DNA of 64,000 nucleotides from JBBIMP01 sp037444305. Its GTDB lineage: Bacteria; Acidobacteriota; UBA6911. Location: positions 1 through 64,000 of the forward strand of contig JBBIMP010000015.1 in the NCBI GenBank assembly GCA_037444305.1, written 5' to 3'. Positions within the stretch are counted from its first letter, which is position 1. Each line of letters opens with the position of its first letter. Under the pieces are notes generated by a model. That model ran no database searches and was not told the origin of the DNA. It saw only the letters and a program-made list of their open reading frames with translations. Made by a program: the position numbers and the translations under genes. This document shows positions 23,498-32,407 of this stretch, piece by piece.

Positions 23498-25702
23498 TCA
23501 GGGTTCTCTTCGTTTGACAATGCTTGGGCCATTCCCCCTGGCTTGGCTGCCCGGCTCCGTTCCCATCGAAGGAGCGGTCCGCCGAGTGTTATTCAGACCT
23601 CCCGTGGCTGCAGGCGCTCGGACGCGGCTGCTGCCATCTGGTTCGCGCGCCATCGTCCCGGCCCGGTTCACCGACGACCCGAAAACCTGCCTGCTTTGCG
23701 GTACCGCCGTCCTGCCGGAGAGGCCTGTCCTCGAATTGCCCAATCCGCTCTGCCGGTCTATCTGTGTCGCCCTGGAACTCGAGGCGAAATCGGGCGGATC
23801 CACCGGGCGCGGTCTGGACTCCGGCCGGATTCGCTCCACCTCGGGCCTCGCTTCCGGCCTCGGTCTCTCGATCTGGGGTGTACGCTCCGGGACCGGTCTT
23901 GCAGATCTGGAAGCCGGATTGGGGGCGGTTTCCCGCTGCACGGACGGCGCCCGCTCCACCCGCGGCGCCGGGGCCGGGTTTGCCTGCCGCTGCGGGGTGG
24001 GCTCTCTTTCGATCCGCTGCCGGCCCGGGGCCGACCGCGCCGGCGCACTTCGTTCGATCATCGTCGTTCCTCGACCCGTGGGCGGCTCCGTCCTCAGGCT
24101 GCGACCCTCGGTGGAGCCCTGCGGCAGGCTTCGCGCTTCATTGCCCGCCGGCTCTGTCCGGTCCGGCCTTCGCTGCCAGATGGTTCGCGCATTGCCGACG
24201 TCCCGCTGGTTTGCGGAGGGCTCAGCACTTCTTTGCAGCGACACGCCTCGCCTCGCCCGATCTGTTTCCTCGAGGTTTCTGCCCTGGCCGGCCGTGCTCT
24301 CGGCCGGCGTCCGCCCCAACGAGCGGCCTCCCGGCACGGTCACCGCGCTGCCGCTTCTATCGGCCTGAACGCCTCTCTCCGTCGGATTGGAAAGCCGTTC
24401 GGACCGGGCAGCCAGGCCGCCATTTTCGCCCGGCCGCGAACCCGGCCTATCCGGCGCAGGCGCATAGCTCCTTGCGTTGGGCTGTATTTCCAGGTCTCCG
24501 GTGACCACCCGCCCGCGCTGCCAGGGCTGGTTCTCGTCCAATTCCTGTACCCGCCCCCGGCCCAGCGAGTTGCTTACGAAGTCTTCGGTCCGCGTCGTCC
24601 GGAATGCCCCGGGCACGTCGCGGTTGATTAGATCCTCCGGGCCCCGCCTCTGCTGCAGTCGGATGTTTGTCAGGTGATAATTGTAGGTCGAATGGTAGTA
24701 GTAATTGTTGACGTTATAGTAATCGCCGGGCCCCAGCGGGCACCAGGACAACCAGTTCGGCCCGCGGTAGAAGCGAACCAGCCCGGGCGACCAGAAGTGG
24801 AAGCCGAACGATGCGCCGGGAATCCAGTACCAGCCGATGCCCGGGCCGTGGTGCCATCGGCCGTAATGGTACGGCAGCCAGCCCCAAGGCTCGTAGCTTA
24901 CCCAGGTCCAACCCCAATGGGGTCGGTAGTACCAGCGTCCCTCCCAATAGGGCGACCAGTGGGGTCCCACATTGTAAGGGATCCAGACGGAGCCGTAGGA
25001 GGCCACCACGGTCCAACGGCCGTAGCGGTCGAGGTCGCGCACGCCGATATATACATAGTCGGGCACATACCTCCTGCTTTCGTATGCCACCAGATCCGCC
25101 GTCCGCCGATCCGTCCACTCATCCCAACCGTCACGCCGCTCATAGCGTGCCCGTGCCTGCGTGGCGCCCTGGCCCGCCGTGGCATGCAGCAGCTCGCCCG
25201 ACTCGACGCGCTGGGAGAATCCGGCACCGGAGGCATTGAGCAACCCTTTTCTGACGATCCCGTCACTGGCGCCGTTTTCTGCGACGTCGAAGCGGTACAC
25301 GCCCTTCCTCACGGTGTTGAAGGAAGCCCCTGGGGTATCCACAACGAAGGTGACCGCGCTCTGGGCATTCAGCGTGCAGAGCCCGAGCAGCAGCCGTAGC
25401 TCTATGATTCCATCTCGGAGCGAGAGAATTTCCAGGTCGGTGTTTTCCGCCAGCCACAGGACCGATCCGTCGTCGAATTCGACTTCCGCCCGCCCGTAGT
25501 CTCCGGTATAGATCCGGTCCGACGGCTGCAGCGCCATATTCACGCTGGCGGCGCTCCATTCCACTGCGCCGGCATGCTGGAAACCGACGTGGCCTTCCAG
25601 GTAAGAGATCCGGGCGAGCCGGAAATACTCCCCAGAGCCCGCCACCGCAGGCAGCACGGCGAAGCCGTGGATCAAGATTAGAAAGGCGATTGTGCGGCGC
25701 AT
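23498..25702 (-). CDS. FecR/DUF6600 secreted protein with Trp/Tyr-rich and Arg/Pro-rich halves
   Basis: 734 residues from ATG 25702, eight bases after GGAGG; an in-frame GTG three codons upstream is less likely. A signal peptide (IAFLILIHGFAVLPAVAGS) is followed by a FecR-like domain (YLEGHVGFQHAG ... DRIYTGDYGRAEVEFDDGSVLWL). A segment very rich in Trp, Tyr, Pro and His follows (residues about 200-350, repeats like GWTWVSYEPWGWLPYHYGRW), which is the DUF6600 type. The last 350 residues are low-complexity Arg/Pro/Gly/Ser and probably disordered. Found in Acidobacteria; the role is unknown. It would be exported to the periplasm or surface. No sigma/anti-sigma partner is next to it. Confidence 0.75.
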   Translation of the reverse strand: MRRTIAFLILIHGFAVLPAVAGSGEYFRLARISYLEGHVGFQHAGAVEWSAASVNMALQPSDRIYTGDYGRAEVEFDDGSVLWLAENTDLEILSLRDGIIELRLLLGLCTLNAQSAVTFVVDTPGASFNTVRKGVYRFDVAENGASDGIVRKGLLNASGAGFSQRVESGELLHATAGQGATQARARYERRDGWDEWTDRRTADLVAYESRRYVPDYVYIGVRDLDRYGRWTVVASYGSVWIPYNVGPHWSPYWEGRWYYRPHWGWTWVSYEPWGWLPYHYGRWHHGPGIGWYWIPGASFGFHFWSPGLVRFYRGPNWLSWCPLGPGDYYNVNNYYYHSTYNYHLTNIRLQQRRGPEDLINRDVPGAFRTTRTEDFVSNSLGRGRVQELDENQPWQRGRVVTGDLEIQPNARSYAPAPDRPGSRPGENGGLAARSERLSNPTERGVQADRSGSAVTVPGGRSLGRTPAESTAGQGRNLEETDRARRGVSLQRSAEPSANQRDVGNARTIWQRRPDRTEPAGNEARSLPQGSTEGRSLRTEPPTGRGTTMIERSAPARSAPGRQRIEREPTPQRQANPAPAPRVERAPSVQRETAPNPASRSARPVPERTPQIERPRPEARPEVERIRPESRPRPVDPPDFASSSRATQIDRQSGLGNSRTGLSGRTAVPQSRQVFGSSVNRAGTMAREPDGSSRVRAPAATGGLNNTRRTAPSMGTEPGSQARGNGPSIVKRREP

Positions 25703-25870
25703 GGCTGTCACCTCCTCCGCGTGGATTAGCGCGGCTCGTGTTTGCCGCTCCTAAGGGACTAGATGCCGCTTCTGACCGAAAGTGTCAGATTCGTCGCAGA
25801 TCTTTCTCTTGCGTCCGGGCGCCCCGGTTCTGCCAGCGGCCGTCGCCCGCGGCGCGGCGGACGGTTTCGC

Positions 25871-27712
25871 CTAAGCGTGAACGCGTCTCCCCGGAGTGAA
25901 GCCGGTTGCCGAACCATCGCCCAGGACGGGATTGGTAATCTCGCGGACATATTGTCCCAGGTCCAGCGGCAGGATCCGGCTGACCTCCGCGACCATGCAC
26001 TCCACTATTTCCTGCGTGGTCGACAGCCGCAGAATCCTCTCGGCAAGCCGCTCGGCTGCATCCACCCGGATCGATGACACCGTCTTCCGTATGATCGCCA
26101 TCGATCGCGGATTCATGCTCAGCTGCCGGAATCCCATCCCCACCAGGAGAACCGCCACCAGGGGATTGGCGCTGATCTCGCCGCATATTCTGGCGGGCCG
26201 GCCCAGGGTGTTCGAGACCTCCGCGATCCGCTGCAGGCACTGGACTATGGAGGGGTGTAGGGGCTGAAAGAGATTGGCCACCTCCGGATTGTCCCGGTCC
26301 ACGGCCATCAGGTACTGCGTCAGGTCATTGGTGCCGACGCACAGAACATCGACCTCGCGCGCGATCGATTCCAGCATCAGGACCGCTGCCGGCACCTCGA
26401 TCATCGCCCCAATCGAGACATCGACCGCCGCACCGTCCCTGGCGCTCAGGGAGCGTCCGACTTCGCGCACGACCTCCTTGGCGCGCCAGATCTCCTCCAC
26501 CGTAGAAACCATGGGGAAGATCATCTCCACGCTGCCGAACTGCGCCGCCCTCAGGATCGCCTCCACCTGAGCCCTGAACAGATCCCGAGTCCGCAGGCTG
26601 AGGCGGATCCCCCGCAAGCCCATGCTGGGATTGGCGCAACCCGAGAGATCCGATCCGGTCCAGATCTGCTCGGCTCCGGTGTCGAGGGTTCGGATTGCCA
26701 CCGGGTGCGGCGCCATGGCCTCCACGAGCATCCTGTAGGTCAGATATTGGTCTTCCGAGCTGGGAAAGCCGGTGGAATGGGCAAAGAAGAGGAATTCCGA
26801 GCGAAACAAGCCGATGCCCTCCGCACCGCATGCTGTTGCCACCCGGACCTCGTGCGGCAGCTCGGTGTTGGCCCGCAGCGAAACGGTGGCACCGTCCCGC
26901 GTGGCCGCCGGGAGGGCTGCCCCGCCCGGCCCCGGGAGCGCGCGCATCCCCGACTCCTCGATCCTCGCGCGGCATTCTGCGACTCTCTCCTCCCGGGGAT
27001 TGACCACGACTTCGCCTTCATCGCCGTTTACGAGGATCGCGTCACCGGTCGAGACGAAATGCACGAAATCCGGGATCTGCATCACCGAGGGGAGACACAG
27101 ACTCCGTGCGATGATCGCGCTGTGTGAGGACCGTCCGCCCGACTCCAGGGCCAGTCCGCGGATGCGCTCCAAGTCCACCGCGGCAAAAGACGAGGGGCTG
27201 AAGTCATGCGCGACGATCACCAGGTCTCCCGCAAGATGATCCCAATCGAACGGCTCACTGCCCGCGAGATTGATGAGAATCCGTTCGACGACGTACTCGA
27301 TATCGCTGGCCCGTTCGCGGAAGTATTCATCTTCGAGCGACTGGTACGCCTGCTGGATTGTGGCCGCCGCCTTGCGGACCGCCCATTCGCTGTTGGCACA
27401 TTCGCTGCGGATGATGCCTTCGATCTCAGCCAGCAGGCTGCGGTCCTCCAGCATCAGAATGTGGGCGTCTATGACAAAGGCATGCTCTTTTCCGACCTTC
27501 TCCTCCAGGCTGACCTTCAACTCCGCCATCTGCCGCCTGGAAGCTTCCACCGCCGCACGGAACCGGTTCACCTCGCTTTCGAGCTGGTCGGGAACCAGAG
27601 AGGTTTTGAGTTCCACGCGCTGGTGGCTGTCCAGCTTGACGGCGGTTCCCAGGGTGATTCCGGAAGCGACGCCGCAGCCATGAAACAAGATTTCACTCTT
27701 TGGACCGGTCAA
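25871..27712 (-). CDS. ptsI: PTS phosphoenolpyruvate-protein phosphotransferase (enzyme I)
   Basis: 613 residues. Takes phosphate from PEP and passes it to HPr. The phosphorylated histidine is in LESGGRSSHSAIIARSL near residue 196. The PEP-binding barrel shows FRSEFLF, GIRLSLR, VGTNDLTQYLMAVDRDN and ICGEISANP with the active-site Cys. The start is a TTG at 27712 that overlaps the HPr stop; GAGAGG lies just upstream. The C-terminus is slightly longer than usual. It is the last gene of the HprK-RapZ-EIIA-HPr-EI group; no EIIB or EIIC genes are present. Confidence 0.94.
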   Translation of the reverse strand: MTGPKSEILFHGCGVASGITLGTAVKLDSHQRVELKTSLVPDQLESEVNRFRAAVEASRRQMAELKVSLEEKVGKEHAFVIDAHILMLEDRSLLAEIEGIIRSECANSEWAVRKAAATIQQAYQSLEDEYFRERASDIEYVVERILINLAGSEPFDWDHLAGDLVIVAHDFSPSSFAAVDLERIRGLALESGGRSSHSAIIARSLCLPSVMQIPDFVHFVSTGDAILVNGDEGEVVVNPREERVAECRARIEESGMRALPGPGGAALPAATRDGATVSLRANTELPHEVRVATACGAEGIGLFRSEFLFFAHSTGFPSSEDQYLTYRMLVEAMAPHPVAIRTLDTGAEQIWTGSDLSGCANPSMGLRGIRLSLRTRDLFRAQVEAILRAAQFGSVEMIFPMVSTVEEIWRAKEVVREVGRSLSARDGAAVDVSIGAMIEVPAAVLMLESIAREVDVLCVGTNDLTQYLMAVDRDNPEVANLFQPLHPSIVQCLQRIAEVSNTLGRPARICGEISANPLVAVLLVGMGFRQLSMNPRSMAIIRKTVSSIRVDAAERLAERILRLSTTQEIVECMVAEVSRILPLDLGQYVREITNPVLGDGSATGFTPGRRVHA

Positions 27713-27984
27713 TTTTCCTCTCCAAATCCCGCGTCGAAGAACGCCTGGACGGTCCGGCTTGCTTCGACCTCATCCCTGCCGTTGATGCTGAGTACCAGGC
27801 GGGTTCCCTGCGAGGCGGCAAGCATGAGAATACCCAGGATGCTCTTGCAGTCGATCGCCTCGCTCCGCCCTTCCCTCGAAATGTGGATCTCGCTGCTGAA
27901 CTTCGAGGTGAGCCCCACAAGTCTCGCTGCGGCCCTGGCGTGCAGCCCCAGTTTGTTGCGGACGAGCACTACCTCCCGGATCAT
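27709..27984 (-). CDS. ptsH: Phosphocarrier protein HPr
   Basis: 91 residues. His15 lies in NKLGLHARAAARLVG and Ser46 in CKSILGILMLAA, so both the EI phosphorylation site and the HPr-kinase regulatory serine are kept. It relays phosphate from EI to the EIIA encoded just upstream. It overlaps EIIA by four bases at its start and ptsI at its end. The kinase/phosphatase HprK is encoded 1.3 kb upstream in the same run. Confidence 0.94.
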   Translation of the reverse strand: MIREVVLVRNKLGLHARAAARLVGLTSKFSSEIHISREGRSEAIDCKSILGILMLAASQGTRLVLSINGRDEVEASRTVQAFFDAGFGEEN

Positions 27985-28379
27985 GGGCGCAGGAAATCGC
28001 TTGCCTTGGTGATGTTTGATTTCCCCTGCTCACACACGGCGGCGGCGAGTTCCTCCAGGGAAGCCTTTTCCTTCTGGCTGGCTAGCTTCACGATCATGGG
28101 CAGATTGACGCCGGTGATGACGTCGAGCTTGCCCGGTTCGTGAAACGGGAGGGCCAGGTTGGAGGGAGTCCCCCCGAACATGTCCGTGAGGATGAGAATC
28201 CCCTCTCCCGCATCCACCTCCGCGAGTCGCCGCTCGATCTCTCTCCCTGCCTCGTTCACATCGTCATGCCAGCCGATGGAGACAGCCTTTATGTGAGAAA
28301 TTTCGCCTACGATCATCTCGGCGGCCGCCACCAGTTCCTGCGCCAGGTGTCCGTGAGTGACTACGAGTGCGCCTATCAC
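27981..28379 (-). CDS. PTS mannose-family EIIA domain protein
   Basis: 132 residues. Phosphorylated His in VVTHGHLAQELV near residue 9; ILTDMFGGTPSNLAL is the second family signature. As a free-standing EIIA without EIIB, EIIC or EIID it probably signals phosphorylation state rather than moving sugar. The start follows rapZ by about 34 bases; the stop overlaps the ptsH start (ATGA). Confidence 0.9.
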   Translation of the reverse strand: MIGALVVTHGHLAQELVAAAEMIVGEISHIKAVSIGWHDDVNEAGREIERRLAEVDAGEGILILTDMFGGTPSNLALPFHEPGKLDVITGVNLPMIVKLASQKEKASLEELAAAVCEQGKSNITKASDFLRP

Positions 28380-28413
28380 ATGCCCTCCTCTCCCCGCCTG
28401 GGAAGCACTCCCT

Positions 28414-29277
28414 TCATTTGTTCTCGTCCCGATGCCGGACGTGCATCCTGACCTTACCGGCCTTCAACGTCCTGGCCAGCTCCTTGGCGATGAAGACGGA
28501 TCTGTGCCGGCCCCCCGTGCACCCCACGCCGATCGTAAGGTAGCTTTTCCCCTCCCGGAGATAATAGGGCAGGAGGTAACCCAAGAACTTGCGCAGTCTT
28601 TCGAGGAATTCCCTCGTTTCCTCGAAGGATCGCAGGTAGCGGGCAATCCTCCGGTCGGTCCCGCTCAAAGCTCTGAGCCCCGGCACGAAGAACGGATTGG
28701 GCAGGAATCTCACGTCGAACAGCAGGTCCGCTTCCAGCGGTATGCCGTACTTGTAGCCGAAACTCAGCAGATGGACCTCCAGCCGCTCGCTCAGAGGGTG
28801 AGAGCGAAACCTCTTCATCACTAATGCTTTGGCTTCGTGGATCGAGAGTTCCGAGGTGTCGATGATGGCATCGGCGACTTCTCTTATCGCTTTCAGCTTC
28901 CTGCGCTCTTCCCGGATTGCTGCCTGGAGCGCTTGCGTGACTCCCAGCGGATGCGGGCGGCGCGTCTCGCTGAAGCGCCGCACGAGCACGTCGTCCCGCG
29001 CCTCCAGGAAAAGCACGAAGAGACGAAACTCGCGACCGCGCAGGCTCGCCAGAATCTCCTCCAGGTCCTCCAGCGATTCCCCGGCACGGATGTCAATCAC
29101 GAGCGCGGCTCTCTCCACCTGCCCGCCGCTGACGTGGATGCCCTCAATGAACTTGGGAAAGAGCGGCACCGGGAGATTGTCGATACAGAAATAGCCGAGG
29201 TCCTCAAAGGCCTTGAGAACGGTCCCCTTCCCCGAGCCGCTCATTCCGGTGACGACCACAAGATTGTGAAGGCTCAT
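28414..29277 (-). CDS. rapZ: RapZ-family nucleotide-binding protein
   Basis: 287 residues. P-loop GMSGSGKGTVLKAFEDLG at the N-terminus and Walker B-like VIDIRAG; the C-terminal half has FGYKYGIPLEADLLFDVRFLPNPF and IGVGCTGGRHRSV, conserved in RapZ/YvcJ. In enterobacteria RapZ guides RNase E to small RNAs that control GlmS; in other phyla its partner is unknown. Location between hprK and the EIIA gene is conserved across several phyla and supports a link with PTS and envelope-precursor control. Confidence 0.94.
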   Translation of the reverse strand: MSLHNLVVVTGMSGSGKGTVLKAFEDLGYFCIDNLPVPLFPKFIEGIHVSGGQVERAALVIDIRAGESLEDLEEILASLRGREFRLFVLFLEARDDVLVRRFSETRRPHPLGVTQALQAAIREERRKLKAIREVADAIIDTSELSIHEAKALVMKRFRSHPLSERLEVHLLSFGYKYGIPLEADLLFDVRFLPNPFFVPGLRALSGTDRRIARYLRSFEETREFLERLRKFLGYLLPYYLREGKSYLTIGVGCTGGRHRSVFIAKELARTLKAGKVRMHVRHRDENK

Positions 29278-29307
29278 AAACAGACTCGCTGCGCCAGATC
29301 GGCAACC

Positions 29308-30309
29308 TCAGGGGCCCACGCCCTCTGCGGCCGGCGCCGGCAGGTGGAGGTCGGGCAATTCGCGCGAAGGCAGGAAGCCCCTCTGCCTGAGCAGTTGGAT
29401 CCGGGCGGCGATTTCCACCAGCGTCGCGACATTCCGCCCCGGAGCGACGGGCATCTCTATCAGCGGAACCGGGATCCCGAGGAACTCGATGGCAGACTGA
29501 TCGAGACCCAGCCTGTCATACTCCTCATCCTCCCTCCATCTCTCGAGGCGAATGACAATGTGGATGGCTTGGGAGTGGCCGGTGGCCGAGATGCCGAACA
29601 GCTCCTTGATGTCGATGATGCCCAGGCCCCTCAATTCCATGTGGTAGCGGAGCACCGGGCCGCCGGACCCGGTGAGGCAGTCCACTCCGCTCCGGGTGAT
29701 TTCGATGTAGTCGTCGGCCACCAGACGATGACCCTTGACGATCAATTCCAGTGCGCATTCGCTTTTTCCGATTCCCGACGGACCCAGAAGCAGCACGCCG
29801 AGACCGAACACGTCCAGCAGCGCGCCGTGCACGGCAATCCTGGGCGCCAGCCGTCTGTCGAGGTAATCGCCGATCCTGGTGATGGTCAGGGAGCTGGGTG
29901 CAGTGGAGCGCAGCACCGGGATTTTGGCCGCAGACGCCAGCGCCAGCAGATCCTCAGGCGCCGCCAGTCCTTTGGTCATGAGGATGCAGCAGATTTTCCG
30001 GTCCCGGAGACCCAGGAGCGCGTTACGCCGCGCCTCCGGGTTCAGGATCTCGAGGTAGTTGAGCTCGCTTCCACCCAGCACCTGAACCCTGTTGGGATGC
30101 AGATAATCCGTGAAACCGGCCAGCGCCAGTCCCAGCTTCTGAATCCTTGCCGAGCGGATCTCGTTGGCCAGGCCTTCGCCCCCATACAGAACTTCGAGCT
30201 TCAAACCGAGTTCCGGGGCCGCCGCGAATTCGCGGACCGACAGGCGCTCCCGCGTTTCCCCCGCCCGATCGTCGGGCATGCCCTTCACTGCCGTTCGGTT
30301 TTCCTCCAT
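29308..30309 (-). CDS. hprK: HPr kinase/phosphorylase
   Basis: 333 residues. Phosphorylates and dephosphorylates Ser46 of HPr. The C-terminal domain has P-loop GPSGIGKSECALELI near 165 followed by HRLVADDYIEI, then the HprK signature ELRGLGIIDIKELFG. The N-terminal domain (HPNRVQVLGGSELNYL) is also recognisable. The chosen ATG has no strong ribosome-binding site; an internal ATG 10 codons later is an alternative. Presence of HprK outside Firmicutes typically goes with a regulatory PTS. Confidence 0.94.
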   Translation of the reverse strand: MEENRTAVKGMPDDRAGETRERLSVREFAAAPELGLKLEVLYGGEGLANEIRSARIQKLGLALAGFTDYLHPNRVQVLGGSELNYLEILNPEARRNALLGLRDRKICCILMTKGLAAPEDLLALASAAKIPVLRSTAPSSLTITRIGDYLDRRLAPRIAVHGALLDVFGLGVLLLGPSGIGKSECALELIVKGHRLVADDYIEITRSGVDCLTGSGGPVLRYHMELRGLGIIDIKELFGISATGHSQAIHIVIRLERWREDEEYDRLGLDQSAIEFLGIPVPLIEMPVAPGRNVATLVEIAARIQLLRQRGFLPSRELPDLHLPAPAAEGVGP

Positions 30310-30351
30310 GGCATTCGGATCACCCCAGGGTATTCCTCCGCTTGCGCGAGA

Positions 30352-30891
30352 CTAGCCCTGGACCAGCGCCAGCATTCCGTCCTTACGCTTGTAAAGAACA
30401 CAGATCGACTCGGATTCCCTCTCGCGGAAGACCACAAACGGCAGCTCGGAGTGGCCCAGCTCCAGCGCCGCTTCCTCCACCGTCATGGGCTTGCGCTCCG
30501 CCTCCTCCAGCTGGACACCATCCCATCTTCCCCGGGCGGACGACCGCTCCCGCTCCGCGGCCCCGGATCGTATTGCCAGGGACTTGGCTTTCGCACGCTG
30601 CCGCTTCCCCTCGATGATCTTGCTCTTGTGCTTTAGCGCCTGCCGCTCGATCTTCTCAATTGCCCGCAGAATCGAGGAGTACATGTCCGAGGTTTCCCCT
30701 TTGCCGGTGAGGTCCAACAGCTTGGAGCGCAGGATTATCTCGGCGGTGTGCCGCTCCTTTTCCACATCGATGATCACGTGAAAACTAGCATCATCTCCCA
30801 GCACGCGATTGAATTTCTTCAGCCGCTTGTTCACGTAATCCCTGATGGCCGGAGTTATGACCACATGCCTGCCGGTAATCTCAACATTCAT
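30352..30891 (-). CDS. hpf: Ribosome hibernation-promoting factor, long form
   Basis: 179 residues. The N-terminal S30AE domain (MNVEITGRHVVITPAIRDYVNKRLKKF) blocks the decoding channel; a charged linker leads to the C-terminal dimerisation domain (KPMTVEEAALELGHSELPFVVFRE and LYKRKDGMLALVQ), which makes 100S ribosome dimers. GAAGGGAA lies seven bases before ATG. It sits between rpoN and hprK, a neighbourhood known from Proteobacteria as well. Confidence 0.94.
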   Translation of the reverse strand: MNVEITGRHVVITPAIRDYVNKRLKKFNRVLGDDASFHVIIDVEKERHTAEIILRSKLLDLTGKGETSDMYSSILRAIEKIERQALKHKSKIIEGKRQRAKAKSLAIRSGAAERERSSARGRWDGVQLEEAERKPMTVEEAALELGHSELPFVVFRERESESICVLYKRKDGMLALVQG

Positions 30892-30927
30892 GTAAATTTC
30901 CCTTCCGTTTAGTAGGCTGTTCTCGAA

Positions 30928-32403
30928 TCAGGACGGGGCCGCGTTTTTCAGCATGTATTCGATCTTTCGCTCGCGGGATCCGGCTATCTGCATCTGCTCC
31001 CTGTATTTGGCCACCGTGCGGCGCGTGATCATGATGTTGTCACGCCTAAGCAGCTGCCCAATCTGATTGTCCGAGTATGGTTTCTGCCGATTCTCCCGCT
31101 CGATGATCTCCCCGATTCTGAGCTTCACCTGCACGATGGACATTTCGCCGCCGTCCGGGTTTTCGATCCCGATGGAGAAAAACTTCCGCAGCTCGATGAC
31201 GCCCTGGGGCGTATCCACATATTTGTTGTTGACGACCCGGCTGATTGTGGAGCTGTGCACTCCAAGTTCGCTTGCCACGTCCTTGATCAGCATGGGGCGC
31301 AACGCCGCCGGACCCCGTTCCAGGAATTCCCTCTGTCGGCTCACAATGCAGGCGCATACCTTATATATTGTTTGTTTTCTTTGGTTTATACTCCTCAAGA
31401 GATCGATCGCCGAACGGAATTTCTCCCGCAGGAAGCTCTTGGTTTCGCCCGTGACGCCATTGCTCTTCAGCAGCGCCTTGTAGGCGGAGTTCAGGCGCAG
31501 CTGCGGCATGCCGTCATCGTTCTGGATGATGACATACTCCCCGTCGACCTTGGCGATCGTCACTTCGGGTTGAACATAAGTTGTCCGTTCCGGATTGTAC
31601 TTCTGCCCCGGCTTGGGGATAAGCTGGCGGATGCTCTCTACCGCTCCGAGCACCTCCGCGAAAGTGGCCCCAGTCTTGGTGGCGATTTCCTGGTACTTGT
31701 GGTGTTCGACTAGGTGCAGGTGGTCTTTAACGATCCGCCAGCTCAGCTCTCCCTCCATGTCCAGGGCTTCCAGCTGGATTGCCAGGCATTCACTCAGGTT
31801 CCGCGCGGCCACGCCGGTGGGATCAAAGCATTGCACCAGCGCAAGAGCTTCCTCTGCCTCATCCATGGAGCATTGCGCCAGCTGACACAATTCCTCGAGA
31901 TCGATCACCAGGTATCCGTCCTGGTTTAGATTCCCGATAATCTGCTCGGCGATCGCCGCTATTCGCTCCTCCGTTTCCGCCATGCCGAGCTGAAACATCA
32001 GGTGATCCACGAGCGACGTGGAGCGCGCCAGGAACGTCTCGAACGAGGGTTTGTCCGGGTCCTCCACCTCGCGGTTCTTGTATCCCGTATCCAGATATTC
32101 GTCAAATAGATAGCGGAAATCGACTTCATCGAACGAGTCTCTTTCCCCGTCGGACGGCGTCTCGTCCAACGGGTTTTCGTCCTCCCCGCGCCTTTCCTCA
32201 AGGCTGACATCCCGCGGATTCTCGCCCTCCAGCACCTCCTCGAGGATGGGATTCTCGACGAGTTCCTGGTTGAGCAACTCCGTCAATTCGAGCTTGTTCA
32301 GCTGCAATAACTGGATCTTCTGCAGGAGGGACGGGGTGAGAGCAAGTCTTTGGCTGAGCCTTAGGTCCAGCGCCTGCCGGAGTTGATGTCTACGACTGTT
32401 CAT
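30928..32403 (-). CDS. rpoN: RNA polymerase sigma-54 factor
   Basis: 491 residues. The Gln/Leu-rich N-terminal activator region (LRLSQRLALTPSLLQKIQLLQLNKLELTELLNQELVENPILE) is intact. An acidic linker follows, then the core-binding region, an HTH (VASELGVHSSTISRVVNNKY) and the RpoN box MITRRTVAKYREQM near residue 465, which reads the -24 element. It directs transcription with enhancer-binding proteins, none of which is encoded in this window. lptB ends four bases upstream of its start. Confidence 0.96.
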   Translation of the reverse strand: MNSRRHQLRQALDLRLSQRLALTPSLLQKIQLLQLNKLELTELLNQELVENPILEEVLEGENPRDVSLEERRGEDENPLDETPSDGERDSFDEVDFRYLFDEYLDTGYKNREVEDPDKPSFETFLARSTSLVDHLMFQLGMAETEERIAAIAEQIIGNLNQDGYLVIDLEELCQLAQCSMDEAEEALALVQCFDPTGVAARNLSECLAIQLEALDMEGELSWRIVKDHLHLVEHHKYQEIATKTGATFAEVLGAVESIRQLIPKPGQKYNPERTTYVQPEVTIAKVDGEYVIIQNDDGMPQLRLNSAYKALLKSNGVTGETKSFLREKFRSAIDLLRSINQRKQTIYKVCACIVSRQREFLERGPAALRPMLIKDVASELGVHSSTISRVVNNKYVDTPQGVIELRKFFSIGIENPDGGEMSIVQVKLRIGEIIERENRQKPYSDNQIGQLLRRDNIMITRRTVAKYREQMQIAGSRERKIEYMLKNAAPS

Positions 32404-32407
32404 TGGA

